Source: Marinifilaceae bacterium (GTDB lineage Bacteria > Bacteroidota > Bacteroidia > Bacteroidales > Marinifilaceae). From it: 63,714 nt of DNA. Shown in pieces: positions 9,562 to 18,850 of this stretch. Position 1 is the stretch's first letter, and the number at the start of each line of letters is the position of its first letter. The notes below the pieces were generated by a model. The model did not search any database. It was not told where the DNA came from and saw only the letters and a list, made by a program, of their open reading frames with translations. The translations under genes were made by a program, and so were the position numbers. The stretch spans positions 1-63,714 of the forward strand of contig JAFGYE010000033.1 of NCBI GenBank assembly GCA_016936255.1, read 5' to 3'.

Positions 9562-10500
9562 CTACTTTACCATGGATTTTTTAACCTTTTTTACCGAAAT
9601 AATATTCTTCTGATTCAATGGAAGAGTATTATCCCAGCGATAGGCAACAAAAACACCATCATTGGCAATACAACCATCCACGCAGCACAAATTATTACGA
9701 ACAATACCTGCTTTATCTCCCAAACAATAATGTCCGAAAAATACAGGATATTCGTCTTCGGAATAAAGTGGAATATCAAAGTAGAGTTGAGATGGAATGG
9801 TGTATTGGGGTAAGTGAAATCTATTTCCAAATGAAATCTCTTCAAAACTTTTCCCATTCATTGGCTCCCACCATTTAATCCGATAAGCTGAACGTTTAAA
9901 ACCATAATCATCTTTCAAAACCAAATTATCAGGAAAAGCAAACTCTCTGCCTTTTAACAAAAGCATGGTCGCGTCGAACACTTTACCTCTTTCAAAATTT
10001 ATTTTTCTTAAAAACTCCTTACTCAAGCAATTTTCCGGATTTTCTTTCTTCAGAAGTTCAATAGCTTCCTGATCCCAGCAAGCATGAACAACACGAAATC
10101 CATCCAACTCAATATATAATGGCAAAGACCGTAACCATTTCAAGTAAGATTTTCGTTTCACCTTATCTAATTTGAACTCTTCGTAAGTCTTTTTTATTTG
10201 TGTTTTGTTCTTCAGATTATGCCCTCTTAAAAAAAGACCATCACTGTCTTTGGTATAAAAAGTAAGTACATTCAGTTCGTGATTTCCCACTATAGCATAG
10301 GCATTACCTGCAGTAACCATTTCACGGATAATTCGGAGTGTCTCAAAAATATGGGGTCCCCGATCTACATAATCTCCAACAAAAACAGCTTTTCTTTCAG
10401 GATGAAAATATCCTTCCTTTCCTTCAATGTAGTCAAGACTATGCAACATATGTTTCAATGTTGCAGCTTCACCATGAATATCTCCAATAATATCGTACAC
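9562..10500 (-). CDS. metallophosphoesterase, PrpE / diadenosine-tetraphosphatase-like
   Basis: Calcineurin-like phosphoesterase of 312 residues. The metal-binding motifs are all present near the N-terminus: GDIHG (about 6-10), GDYVDRG (about 43-49) and GNHE (about 72-75). Later His residues occur in FGHYCLG. The best match in layout is the PrpE/ApaH-like group, which acts on phosphoproteins or dinucleoside polyphosphates. The start codon is GTG at 10500. It is a single gene running toward a convergent neighbour. Confidence 0.88.
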   Translation of the reverse strand: MYDIIGDIHGEAATLKHMLHSLDYIEGKEGYFHPERKAVFVGDYVDRGPHIFETLRIIREMVTAGNAYAIVGNHELNVLTFYTKDSDGLFLRGHNLKNKTQIKKTYEEFKLDKVKRKSYLKWLRSLPLYIELDGFRVVHACWDQEAIELLKKENPENCLSKEFLRKINFERGKVFDATMLLLKGREFAFPDNLVLKDDYGFKRSAYRIKWWEPMNGKSFEEISFGNRFHLPQYTIPSQLYFDIPLYSEDEYPVFFGHYCLGDKAGIVRNNLCCVDGCIANDGVFVAYRWDNTLPLNQKNIISVKKVKKSMVK

Positions 10501-10534
10501 GCTAATCTTTATTTTTTATTCAAATCAAAAATAT

Positions 10535-10565
10535 AAAAAAATCCTGAAAACAAATTCTCAGGATT
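10535..10565 (-). terminator. intrinsic terminator of the class V aminotransferase gene
   Basis: Stem AATCCTGA / TCAGGATT (10558-10565 with 10540-10547) followed on the minus strand by a run of seven T. It lies just beyond the stop at 10599 and before the PrpE-like gene on the same strand. Confidence 0.75.
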
Positions 10566-10598
10566 AAAATCATATCAGTCAATAAAGAGGCAAACCTC

Positions 10599-12071
10599 TT
10601 ACAAGTTAAACAAATCATTAACAACAATCTTTTTCTTGGCTTTTTTATCTCCACTGTAGAAAAACTCATTTGTTTTGCGATTGTAGGAATAATCATTTTT
10701 CCAGTCTTCGAAATTCTCAACAATTTTCTCCAAACTATCAATAAAAAACAAAACCTCTTTATTCGCTGTTGTAGGATGCAGAGACCAACGCACCCATCCT
10801 GGCTTGTGAGTTAAATCGCCTGAAGTAATTTCACTTGTAATAGCATCTGATTGCTCCTGACTCACCTCCAACAGATAATGTCCATAGGTTCCTGCACACG
10901 CACAGCCACCTCTTACTTGAATTCCAAAACGGTCATTCAACAGTTTCACCAATAGGTTGTAATGAATGTACTCAACGTAAAAAGACAATATTCCCAAACG
11001 GGATTTAATATTCTCGGCAAGTACATGTACATCTTTTACTGCTTTTAAACGCTCAAACGCCAAATCGAGAAGCTCTTCTTCTCTTGCCGCAATATTTTTA
11101 GTTCCCATCTGATTTTTCACTTCAATTGCCAAAGCAATTCGAATCGACTGCAGAAATCCAGGTGTTCCACCATCCTCACGGGCTTCAATACTATCAACAT
11201 ATTTGTATTTTCCCCATGGATTGGTCCAATCTACTGTTCCTCCTCCCGGATTATCCGGAACCTCATTTTTATATAGCTTCGAATCAAAAATCATTACTCC
11301 GGAAGAACCTGGACCACCTAAAAATTTATGGGGAGAGAAGAAAATCCCATCCAATTTTTCCAATTCATCTTCAGGATGCATGTTGATATCAACGTAAGGT
11401 GCTGAAGCCGCAAAATCAATAAAACAAATTCCACCAAATTCATGCATTAATTTAGCCATTTGATGAAATGGAGTCGCAATACCGGTTACATTCGAACAGG
11501 CAGTAAAGGATCCAATTTTCATTTTACGCTCTTTGTATTTCTCCAACTGATTTCTCAACTCGTTCAAATCAATCGTCAAATCATTCGCCGGAGGAATCAC
11601 AACCACATCAACATTGGTTTCGTACCATGAAGTTTGATTGGAGTGATGCTCCATGTGAGTAATAAAAACGACTGGTTTTTCTCTTTCTTTTTGACAAGCG
11701 TGCCGGCCTAAAATCCCACAACCTTTCAAGCCTAAAATCCTTTGCAGCTTATTAATAACAGCAGTCATTCCGAAACCAGCATGAATAATTACATCATCAG
11801 GACCAGCATTTACATGCTTTTTAATCAACTCTTGAGCCCGGCGATACGATTGAGTCATTAAGGTACCTGTTTCGTTCGTTTCGGTATGTGTGTTTGCCAC
11901 ATATGGCCCAAATTCTTTGGCTATTTTCTTTTCGATAGGTGCATATAAGCGACCACTTGCAATCCAATCGCCGTAAACAATTTTTTGCTTTCCGAATGGG
12001 GAATAAAAACCAGCATCGTGACCGATCGTATTTTTACGAAACTTCTTAAAATATTTTTCCAGATTACTCAT
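10599..12071 (-). CDS. aminotransferase class V-fold PLP protein (cysteine-desulfurase-like)
   Basis: PLP-dependent enzyme of 490 residues. The Schiff-base lysine lies in SPHKFLGGPGSSG, the usual class V arrangement. Other family marks are HMEHHSNQTSW (cofactor-stacking His) and GGCACAGTYGHYLL near the C-terminus, where NifS/SufS enzymes keep their reactive cysteine. The protein is about 80 residues longer than SufS and has no suf or isc neighbours, so I would not call it a true Fe-S desulfurase; it may act on another amino acid or sulfur substrate. It is a single gene. Confidence 0.85.
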   Translation of the reverse strand: MSNLEKYFKKFRKNTIGHDAGFYSPFGKQKIVYGDWIASGRLYAPIEKKIAKEFGPYVANTHTETNETGTLMTQSYRRAQELIKKHVNAGPDDVIIHAGFGMTAVINKLQRILGLKGCGILGRHACQKEREKPVVFITHMEHHSNQTSWYETNVDVVVIPPANDLTIDLNELRNQLEKYKERKMKIGSFTACSNVTGIATPFHQMAKLMHEFGGICFIDFAASAPYVDINMHPEDELEKLDGIFFSPHKFLGGPGSSGVMIFDSKLYKNEVPDNPGGGTVDWTNPWGKYKYVDSIEAREDGGTPGFLQSIRIALAIEVKNQMGTKNIAAREEELLDLAFERLKAVKDVHVLAENIKSRLGILSFYVEYIHYNLLVKLLNDRFGIQVRGGCACAGTYGHYLLEVSQEQSDAITSEITSGDLTHKPGWVRWSLHPTTANKEVLFFIDSLEKIVENFEDWKNDYSYNRKTNEFFYSGDKKAKKKIVVNDLFNL

Positions 12072-12322
12072 TTAGATTAGGCTTATGTATGTTATTGTTG
12101 TTTGTGTCGTAATTTATTAATTATCCTTTCTTTAAGGACAACTAAAACCCTCTTATGGGTGAAATATTATCAAAAAAAATATTCATTAATTTCATTCAAT
12201 AAAACGCGTGTGAAATTAGATATTCTTCAAATGAAAATCAAGTAGGTTTTGCAGGTTTTTAGCTATTTACATATTCAAGTAGTTGTACTGAAATACATTT
12301 ACAATTTTTTAATACATACAGC
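12072..12322. other. divergent intergenic region, nothing else recognised
   Basis: AT-rich spacer between the divergent aminotransferase and acyl-CoA ligase genes. Apart from the ligase promoter just after it, I see no open frame, repeat or RNA structure that I could defend. Confidence 0.5.
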
Positions 12323-12353
12323 TTGTTTAGAACAGGCTAATCAGCTATTTTTG
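12323..12353 (+). promoter_or_regulatory. Bacteroidota-type promoter for the acyl-CoA ligase
   Basis: TTG at 12323-12325, a 20-base spacer, and a perfect -7 element TATTTTTG at 12346-12353 (consensus TAnnTTTG). The start codon is 43 bases downstream. Confidence 0.75.
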
Positions 12354-12395
12354 AAACTCGTTAAAATCAAGTGCATTCTTACAATATAAAAGTAA

Positions 12396-14297
12396 ATGAA
12401 AACTATCATACAACTCTTTGAGAACAGCGTTGATCTATTTGGTGAAAATCCTTTCCTGTGGGAGAAAACCAATTCAGAATATCAATCTGTTAGTTACCAG
12501 TCACTATACGAAGAAGTGCTGCTTTTTGCCGCTGGTTTATATTCATTAGGGATTCAAAAAGCAGATCGAATCGGGCTTCTTTCTGAAGGTAGAAATGCAT
12601 GGGTGCTGTCGGAGCTTGGGATTTTATTTTCCGGTGCAGTAAATGTTCCTTTATCGGTAAAGTTAGATGCTCAAAATGAACTGAAATTTCGATTGAATCA
12701 TTCCGAAGCCCGTATGCTTGTTGTTTCAAAAAATCATCTCGAGAAAATCAGATTGATTAAAGACCAGTTGGAAAGTATTGAAACCATAATTGTTCTAGAT
12801 GAAAATACTGAGCTTCAAGAGAAGGAAATTTCACTTTCTCAACTCCTAAAAATGGGTGAAGAGTTATCTGAAAATGATAAATCCAAACTTAAAGAGATTC
12901 AAAAAAACATTGAGGCAGATGATGATGCAAACATCTCTTACACTTCAGGAACCACAGCTGATCCGAAAGGTATTATTCTTACACACAACAACTACGCGAG
13001 TAATGTGTATCAGGCATCGAACCTGATGGAAATTCCTGCCAACTTTAAAACCTTATTGATACTCCCCTGGGATCATTCATTTGCACACACAGCGGGAATT
13101 TACAGTTTCATGCTTAAAGGAGCTTCAATTGCTGCTGTTCAGCAAGGTAAATCGCCTATGGAAGCATTAAAGAACATCCCCAATAATATAAAAGAAATTA
13201 AGCCTGACATTATATTGAGTGTTCCTGCTTTGGCTAAAAACTTTAAAAAAAATATCGAAAAAGGAATAAAAGCCAAAGGCCCTAAGATTGAGAAACTTTT
13301 TAATAAAGCTCTTGAAGTAGCCTACAAATACAATGATGCCGGCTGGAACAAAGGAAAAGGAACACGTATGTTTCTAAAGCCATTATACATGTTCTATGAC
13401 AAAATACTTTTCTCGAAAGTGAGAGAGAATTTTGGTGGCAACTTAAAATTCTTTGTTGGCGGAGGTGCTCTTTTAGACATAGAACTGCAACGCTTTTTTT
13501 ATGCTATTGGAATCCCTATGTATCAAGGGTATGGATTATCCGAAGCATCACCTATTATTTCTTCCAATGCTCACCACAATCATAAATTAGGATCATCAGG
13601 TTTCATTGTTCCCAATATGGATTTAAAAATCTGCGACGACAATGGCAATGCACTTCCCGCTGGGGAAAAAGGCGAAATTGTGATCAAAGGTGGTAATGTA
13701 ATGAAAGGCTACTGGAAAAACGAGAGAGCATCTGCAGAATCTCTTCGTGATGGCTGGTTACATACCGGCGATATGGGTTATGTAGATCAGGATGGATTTC
13801 TTTATGTTTTAGGTCGTTTCAAATCTCTTTTGATTGCCAATGATGGTGAAAAATTTAGCCCCGAAGGGATTGAAGAAGCATTTGTGGATCAATCACCATT
13901 ACTTGATCAGTGTTTACTTTATAACAACCAAAATCCTTATACCATTGCACTGGTGGTTCCCAATAAAGGAGCTGTTCTGGCTCGATTAAAACCACTCCAG
14001 CTTACTTTAGAGTCGGAGGAAGGACAAACAGCAGCTTTGGAATTAATACAAAATGAGCTAAATGAGTATCGTCCGGGAGGAAAGCACGAAGACATGTTTC
14101 CTCACAGATGGCTGCCAACAGCAATTGGAATTTTACCCGAAGCTTTTACCGAAGAAAATAAGTTGCTAAACTCTACTATGAAAGTGGTTCGCGACAGAGT
14201 AATTGGCTTTTTTAAAGAACATGTTGATTTTCTTTATACCCCGGATGGAAAAGACTTATTTAATTCCAGAAACAAAGAAAACCTCAGGGATTTTTAA
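12396..14297 (+). CDS. AMP-binding long-chain fatty acid-CoA ligase
   Basis: Adenylate-forming enzyme of 633 residues that activates fatty acids to acyl-CoA through an acyl-AMP. The P-loop motif A3 is YTSGTTADPKG (about 183-193). Motif A5 is GYGLSEASP, and motifs A7-A8 are GWLHTGDMGYVDQDGFLYVLGRFKSLL. The length and the long insertion rich in Lys and Asn between A3 and A5 fit the FadD15-like long-chain ligases of Bacteroidota. The final catalytic Lys region near the C-terminus (NSTMKVVRDRV) is present. It is monocistronic with its own promoter. Confidence 0.93.
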   Translation: MKTIIQLFENSVDLFGENPFLWEKTNSEYQSVSYQSLYEEVLLFAAGLYSLGIQKADRIGLLSEGRNAWVLSELGILFSGAVNVPLSVKLDAQNELKFRLNHSEARMLVVSKNHLEKIRLIKDQLESIETIIVLDENTELQEKEISLSQLLKMGEELSENDKSKLKEIQKNIEADDDANISYTSGTTADPKGIILTHNNYASNVYQASNLMEIPANFKTLLILPWDHSFAHTAGIYSFMLKGASIAAVQQGKSPMEALKNIPNNIKEIKPDIILSVPALAKNFKKNIEKGIKAKGPKIEKLFNKALEVAYKYNDAGWNKGKGTRMFLKPLYMFYDKILFSKVRENFGGNLKFFVGGGALLDIELQRFFYAIGIPMYQGYGLSEASPIISSNAHHNHKLGSSGFIVPNMDLKICDDNGNALPAGEKGEIVIKGGNVMKGYWKNERASAESLRDGWLHTGDMGYVDQDGFLYVLGRFKSLLIANDGEKFSPEGIEEAFVDQSPLLDQCLLYNNQNPYTIALVVPNKGAVLARLKPLQLTLESEEGQTAALELIQNELNEYRPGGKHEDMFPHRWLPTAIGILPEAFTEENKLLNSTMKVVRDRVIGFFKEHVDFLYTPDGKDLFNSRNKENLRDF

Positions 14298-14364
14298 AAA
14301 CAACACGACTATAAATTAATATCAAATTAACTATTTAAACTCATTACGAATAATATTTAATTAG

Positions 14365-14372
14365 TAGATTTG
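14365..14372 (+). promoter_or_regulatory. -7 promoter element of the alkaline phosphatase gene
   Basis: Perfect TAGATTTG (TAnnTTTG) 22 bases before the ATG at 14394. I see no clear -33 TTG at the expected distance. The element overlaps the possible TTG start at 14370, which argues for the ATG. Confidence 0.5.
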
Positions 14373-14393
14373 GTAAAATTTAAACAAAATAAA

Positions 14394-15923
14394 ATGTTAC
14401 ACACCAAGATCAACTTGAAACAAATTTTTGCCATTGCATTACTGCTGATTTCCTTTAACAGCATCGCTCAACCCAGCAAAAGAGATTCTTACAAGAGTAA
14501 AGCGCCCAAATATATTTTCTATTTTATAGGCGATGGTATGGGCTTATCGCAAACCAATGCGGCAGAAGCCTATTTGGGATCTTTGGAAAACGGTAACGGC
14601 ATTAAAAAATTACAGTTAAGTACTCTTCCTAATCAAGGATTTTATACCACCTACGCACTCAACCGATTCATTACAGGTTCTGCTGCTGCAGGTACTGCAT
14701 TGGCTACCGGACATAAAACTACAATTAATACCATTTCGATGGATGCACAGAGATTGCATCCGTTAAAAACCATTGCTGAAATGGCAAAAGAAAAAGGCTA
14801 TAAAGTTGGAATTGTATCATCGGTTTCTATCGATCATGCTACGCCTGCAACTTTTTATGCTCATCAGCCTTCCCGAAATATGTATTATAAAATTAGTCTG
14901 GATTTAAGTAAAAGTGGATTCAACTATTTTGCTGGTGGTGGATTTAAACACCCCGAAGGCGATGGTAAAACAGACGAGAAAAATTCCCTGTCGAATTTTG
15001 GAATGGGAGCAAATGAAGATATTGAAGATAAAGAGCCAAACTCCATAAAAGTTGCTGAATTAAAAGGATATACTTTTGTAAATACGATTCAGGATTTTAA
15101 AATGCTGAAAAATGGAGATGATAAAATTATTGCGATTGCCCCAAATCTAGGTGGAGGTTCTGCTCTTCCCTATTCTATAGATCAGAAAAACGGGGATGAT
15201 ATCTCATTGGCCGAATTCACCGAAAAAGGCATCCATCTTTTAGACAATCCCAATGGATTTTTCATGATGATTGAAGGAGGGAAAATAGACTGGGCCAGTC
15301 ATGCCAATGATGCCGCTACCGTAATAAAGGAAGTGCTGCAATTCGATAAGGCTGTGGCAACAGCCATGGAATTTTATAATAAGCATCCGAAAGAAACATT
15401 AATTCTTGTTTGTGGTGATCACGAAACAGGAGGTTTGGCGCTGGGATTTGCCGGCAGCCATTACGACTCATCTTTTGGTTTGCTGCAACATCAAAATATA
15501 TCCTACGAGGCTTTTTCGGATAAAATAGCTTTGTATAAAAAAGAACATACCGATAACTACAGCATTGCAGATGGTTTAGAACTGGCAAAAGAACATTTTG
15601 GCTTGGGCGATGCATCAAAAGGCCTTCAATTATCGCCATATGAAAACCAGCAATTGAAAGATGCATTTGAAAAAAGCATGACCTATGATGCTAAAATGAC
15701 AAAGAATGATCAGTTCTATTTGTTATATGGAAGTTACGATCCATTTACCGTAACTGCTTGTCATATTTTATCGCATAAGGCAGGTATTGGCTGGACTTCT
15801 TATTCTCACACAGCTTCACCAATACCTATTCGCTCAATTGGTACCGGAGCAAGTTTATTTACTGGTTTTTTTGACAATACTGACATTCCGAAAAACCTGA
15901 TGAAACTGATTGAAAACAAATAA
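14394..15923 (+). CDS. alkaline phosphatase
   Basis: Secreted phosphomonoesterase of about 509 residues from the ATG at 14394, which gives a signal peptide ending near NSIAQ. The upstream TTG at 14370 lies within the promoter. The metal and catalytic motifs are in order: FYFIGDGMG (first metal Asp), TGSAAAGTALATG (nucleophilic Ser; the family often has DSAxxxT), SIDHATPATFYAH, EGGKIDWASHANDA (metal ligands) and VCGDHETGG (Asp-His pair), with a late His in SYSHTASPIPI. It should work in the periplasm to release phosphate. No Pho box could be recognised. Confidence 0.93.
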   Translation: MLHTKINLKQIFAIALLLISFNSIAQPSKRDSYKSKAPKYIFYFIGDGMGLSQTNAAEAYLGSLENGNGIKKLQLSTLPNQGFYTTYALNRFITGSAAAGTALATGHKTTINTISMDAQRLHPLKTIAEMAKEKGYKVGIVSSVSIDHATPATFYAHQPSRNMYYKISLDLSKSGFNYFAGGGFKHPEGDGKTDEKNSLSNFGMGANEDIEDKEPNSIKVAELKGYTFVNTIQDFKMLKNGDDKIIAIAPNLGGGSALPYSIDQKNGDDISLAEFTEKGIHLLDNPNGFFMMIEGGKIDWASHANDAATVIKEVLQFDKAVATAMEFYNKHPKETLILVCGDHETGGLALGFAGSHYDSSFGLLQHQNISYEAFSDKIALYKKEHTDNYSIADGLELAKEHFGLGDASKGLQLSPYENQQLKDAFEKSMTYDAKMTKNDQFYLLYGSYDPFTVTACHILSHKAGIGWTSYSHTASPIPIRSIGTGASLFTGFFDNTDIPKNLMKLIENK

Positions 15924-15941
15924 AATCTGATATATATCTAG

Positions 15942-15970
15942 AACGCCCTGCAGTAATGTAGGGCGTTTTT
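15942..15970 (+). terminator. intrinsic terminator after alkaline phosphatase
   Basis: Stem AACGCCCT / AGGGCGTT (15942-15949 with 15960-15967) running into a T tract to 15970. Confidence 0.85.
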
Positions 15971-16055
15971 ATCAAGTCGAAAAGTCCTTGGTCATTTCCC
16001 CTTTCAACCATTCAAGACTCCTCAAGAATTTCAACTTTTCTATACCTTTACAACT

Positions 16056-17198
16056 ATGTTCAAATTCCAGCTTCCTCAAAAATCAGATCTTATATTGGTT
16101 GGTTTGCTTCTCATTTTAAGTACGGCAATACTATATCTTCCAACAGGATTTTCTGAAAATAACTATGAAAATTCAGAACGTGTGAAAGCCTTGGTTTTAG
16201 CTACAGATAATTCTCTTGTTGTAGAAACCGGAATTCTAAAAACCGGATCCCAAACTGTTCAGATAAAAATATTAAACGGAAAATTTAAAGGAAAAGAACT
16301 GACTGCCTTTAATCAATTGATCGGAAGAATGGAATTCGACAAATATTTTTTTCCCGGTGATAAAACACTCACGGTTCTTAATTTTAATCAGGATAAATCT
16401 GAAATAATCAGCGCCAATGTAATCGATCATTACAGAATTAATTTGGAAGCTTTCTTACTTGGATTATTTGTTCTATTCCTGATTTCATTTGCAGGATGGA
16501 CCGGTGTAAAGGCAATGCTTTCGTTTCTTTTTGCCGGAATCACTATTTGGAAATTACTATTGCCCGGCTTACTTAAAGGTTATGCCCCAATCCCTCTCTC
16601 GCTGGGTATCGTTGCTTTACTTACCTCTGTAATCATCTTTTTGGTAGCCGGAACCAATAGAAAAGGGCTTGTGGCCTTTTTCGGTGCCATGAGTGGTATC
16701 GCTGTTACCTGTATCATGGCCATACTCTTTGGAAAACTATTCAATATTCATGGTGCCATTAAACCATTCTCGGAAACATTGCTCTATTCAGGCTATTCCT
16801 ACCTAAATCTTACTGAAATTTTTCTAGCCGGGATTTTTATCTCCTCATCCGGAGCAGTAATGGATATCTCGATGGACATTGCCGCTTCGCAAGCTGAGGT
16901 GTACCTGCAAAACAACAGCATTACAGCCAAACAGTTACGAAAATCAGGTTTCTCGGTAGGAAAAGCTGTTGTAGGAACAATGACAACAACCCTGCTTCTT
17001 GCATATTCAGGCGGATTTTCAGCTTTATTAATGGTATTTATTGCACAAGGAACCCCAATGATCAATATCCTGAACCTAAATTACGTCTCAGGTGAAATAC
17101 TGCACACATTGGTCGGTAGTTTTGGATTGATACTGGTTGCTCCTTTTACTGCAATTATTGGTGCATGGGTGTTTACAAGAAAAAAGAGAGGGCACTAA
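16056..17198 (+). CDS. YibE/F family membrane protein
   Basis: Membrane protein of 380 residues. After one N-terminal helix there is a small extracytoplasmic domain (about 35-125) with strands such as VVETGILKTGSQTVQIKILNG. A block of seven or so helices follows, including ISSSGAVMDISMDIAASQAEV, which is the family's best conserved region. YibE/F proteins are found widely without a settled function. The gene stands alone after the phosphatase terminator. Confidence 0.9.
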   Translation: MFKFQLPQKSDLILVGLLLILSTAILYLPTGFSENNYENSERVKALVLATDNSLVVETGILKTGSQTVQIKILNGKFKGKELTAFNQLIGRMEFDKYFFPGDKTLTVLNFNQDKSEIISANVIDHYRINLEAFLLGLFVLFLISFAGWTGVKAMLSFLFAGITIWKLLLPGLLKGYAPIPLSLGIVALLTSVIIFLVAGTNRKGLVAFFGAMSGIAVTCIMAILFGKLFNIHGAIKPFSETLLYSGYSYLNLTEIFLAGIFISSSGAVMDISMDIAASQAEVYLQNNSITAKQLRKSGFSVGKAVVGTMTTTLLLAYSGGFSALLMVFIAQGTPMINILNLNYVSGEILHTLVGSFGLILVAPFTAIIGAWVFTRKKRGH

Positions 17199-17290
17199 AG
17201 CTACTTACATAGCCTTCGCAAAAAAACCGAGACTTAATTCCACGCTGAACTTTTCCTAAAAATCGAAAGGAACTTTTATTCGAAATAAAT

Positions 17291-17480
17291 TGCCAAATTT
17301 TATTCAATTAAAAATTCAACATATCCAATTAATGGAAAAGAATACCTGTTAGCCTTACCCATTCTAAATTTATTCTTTCCGAAAAATCAAGGCTGGGTAT
17401 TAGTCTTAAATCCCTACTTTGCGCCTTCATTAAAACCGTTCGAGAAAGGAGCAGTATCCTACTCAAATATATTCGCCTAA
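17291..17480 (+). pseudogene. possible gene remnant: protein-like open stretch without a start codon
   Basis: In the spacer between the YibE/F and acetyltransferase-like genes one frame stays open for about 63 codons between a TAA and the TAA at 17478-17480. The predicted peptide looks protein-like (LALPILNLFFPKNQGW, then NPYFAPSLKPFEKGAV) but has no Met. It could be the tail of a decayed gene, or chance. I see nothing else in this spacer. Confidence 0.25.
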
Positions 17481-17491
17481 TATTTCATCTT

Positions 17492-18613
17492 ATGAGTATC
17501 CAAATTGTAGAAGTCCTGAATCAGCGTCAACGCAAAACCTTTGTAAACTTTCCAATTAAGCTGTATAAGGATAATCAATTTTGGGTTCCTCCTTTTAAGG
17601 CAGGCGAACTGGAACTCTTACTGCCCGAAAAGAATCCTGCTTTTGATTTTTGCAAGGCTAAATTTTGGCTGGCTTACCAAAATGGAAAAATCGTAGGACG
17701 AATTGGTGCCATTGTGAACCAACTTTGTATCGAAAAACAAAGTGAGAAAATTGGCCGGATTACACGAATGGAGTTTGTTGACAGCCATGAAGTTTCCGAA
17801 AAACTCTTTGAAACCGCAGAAGAATGGCTGAAAAACCAAGGAATGATTGGTGTAAACGGACCGCTGGGATTTTCGAACTTAGATCATGCTGGTTTGTTGA
17901 TTGAAGGACACGAATGGCTTCCTTCCATGGCTTCCGATTATCATTTTGCCTACTATCAAAATCATTTCGAAAGATTGGCTTATGCAAAGGAAATTGATTG
18001 GTTGGAATTTAGAATCAACCTACCGGAAGAAACCCCGGAGAAAGCAAGCCGGGTTGCCGAACTAATCCAAAAAAGATATGGTTTGCAAACCATAAACTTC
18101 ACAACAAAAAAAGAGCTGGAACCTTACAAAGAAAAAATATTTAAGGTTTTTAACGATGCCTTTTCCGATTTGTTTGGCTCTATTAAACTCCCCGAAAAGT
18201 TAATCCGTTTCTACATTTCAAAATACTTTCCCATTCTGAATCCCCGATACGTTAAAATCATTTTAAACAAAGAAGATAAATTGGTTGGATTCATTATTGC
18301 TTTGCCTTCCTTATCGAAAGCCCTGCAAAAAGCCAAGGGCAAATTATTACCATTCGGATGGTGGCATCTTAAAAAGGCACTCGAACACCCTACCGAAATG
18401 GATTTGATGCTGACTGGTGTAGATCACGACTGCCAAAAACTGGGATTCGTATCCATATTGATGAATGAATTGCTAAAAACATCAAATAGTGACGGACTAA
18501 AATTTGCTGAAACAACCGGAATGCTCGAAAACAATCATGTAGCTATTCAACTTTGGAAATCATTCGATCACATTCAGCACAAACGCAAACGCTGCTACCG
18601 CAAAATGTTTTAA
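17492..18613 (+). CDS. GNAT-like acetyltransferase domain protein, function unknown
   Basis: Soluble protein of 373 residues. The N-terminal part (AYQNGKIVGRIGAIVNQ) and the C-terminal part (NKEDKLVGFIIALPSLS, then GVDHDCQKLGFVSILMNELLKT) resemble the strand-helix pattern of two GNAT-type folds, as in the double-GNAT proteins annotated hypothetical in many Bacteroidota. The middle contains FGSIKLPEKLIRFYISKYFP. No substrate can be inferred. It stands alone, with no clear promoter match. Confidence 0.7.
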   Translation: MSIQIVEVLNQRQRKTFVNFPIKLYKDNQFWVPPFKAGELELLLPEKNPAFDFCKAKFWLAYQNGKIVGRIGAIVNQLCIEKQSEKIGRITRMEFVDSHEVSEKLFETAEEWLKNQGMIGVNGPLGFSNLDHAGLLIEGHEWLPSMASDYHFAYYQNHFERLAYAKEIDWLEFRINLPEETPEKASRVAELIQKRYGLQTINFTTKKELEPYKEKIFKVFNDAFSDLFGSIKLPEKLIRFYISKYFPILNPRYVKIILNKEDKLVGFIIALPSLSKALQKAKGKLLPFGWWHLKKALEHPTEMDLMLTGVDHDCQKLGFVSILMNELLKTSNSDGLKFAETTGMLENNHVAIQLWKSFDHIQHKRKRCYRKMF

Positions 18614-18850
18614 GTCCATAATAAAGAGAGACAACCAGCAAAGGAAAAAAAATGCATTTTACTATTGAGAACAACAGTATACGAATAGGTATTTTAAATA
18701 ACATCAGCAATATTCCATAAAGTATGTAAGTAAAGTTATTCTGATTTTTTCTTCGATGAAAAAACATACAAAAAATCGTAGAAAACATCCTTAAATACTT
18801 TGTGCTCTTTGTGGGAATTTTTATCGCTTACCTGATGCTTACTTTAAAAG

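Noticed and set aside
9553-9878. Plus-strand frames opposite the PrpE-like phosphatase
   Set aside because: They are shadows of a gene with complete catalytic motifs on the minus strand.
10599-12071. Calling the class V aminotransferase a SufS/NifS Fe-S desulfurase
   Set aside because: It is much longer than those enzymes and has no Fe-S assembly neighbours; the motif alone is not enough.
18543-18788. Minus-strand frame of 81 codons overlapping the end of the GNAT-like gene
   Set aside because: It overlaps a well-supported gene on the other strand, has a Cys- and Phe-rich composition unlike its neighbours, and no promoter.
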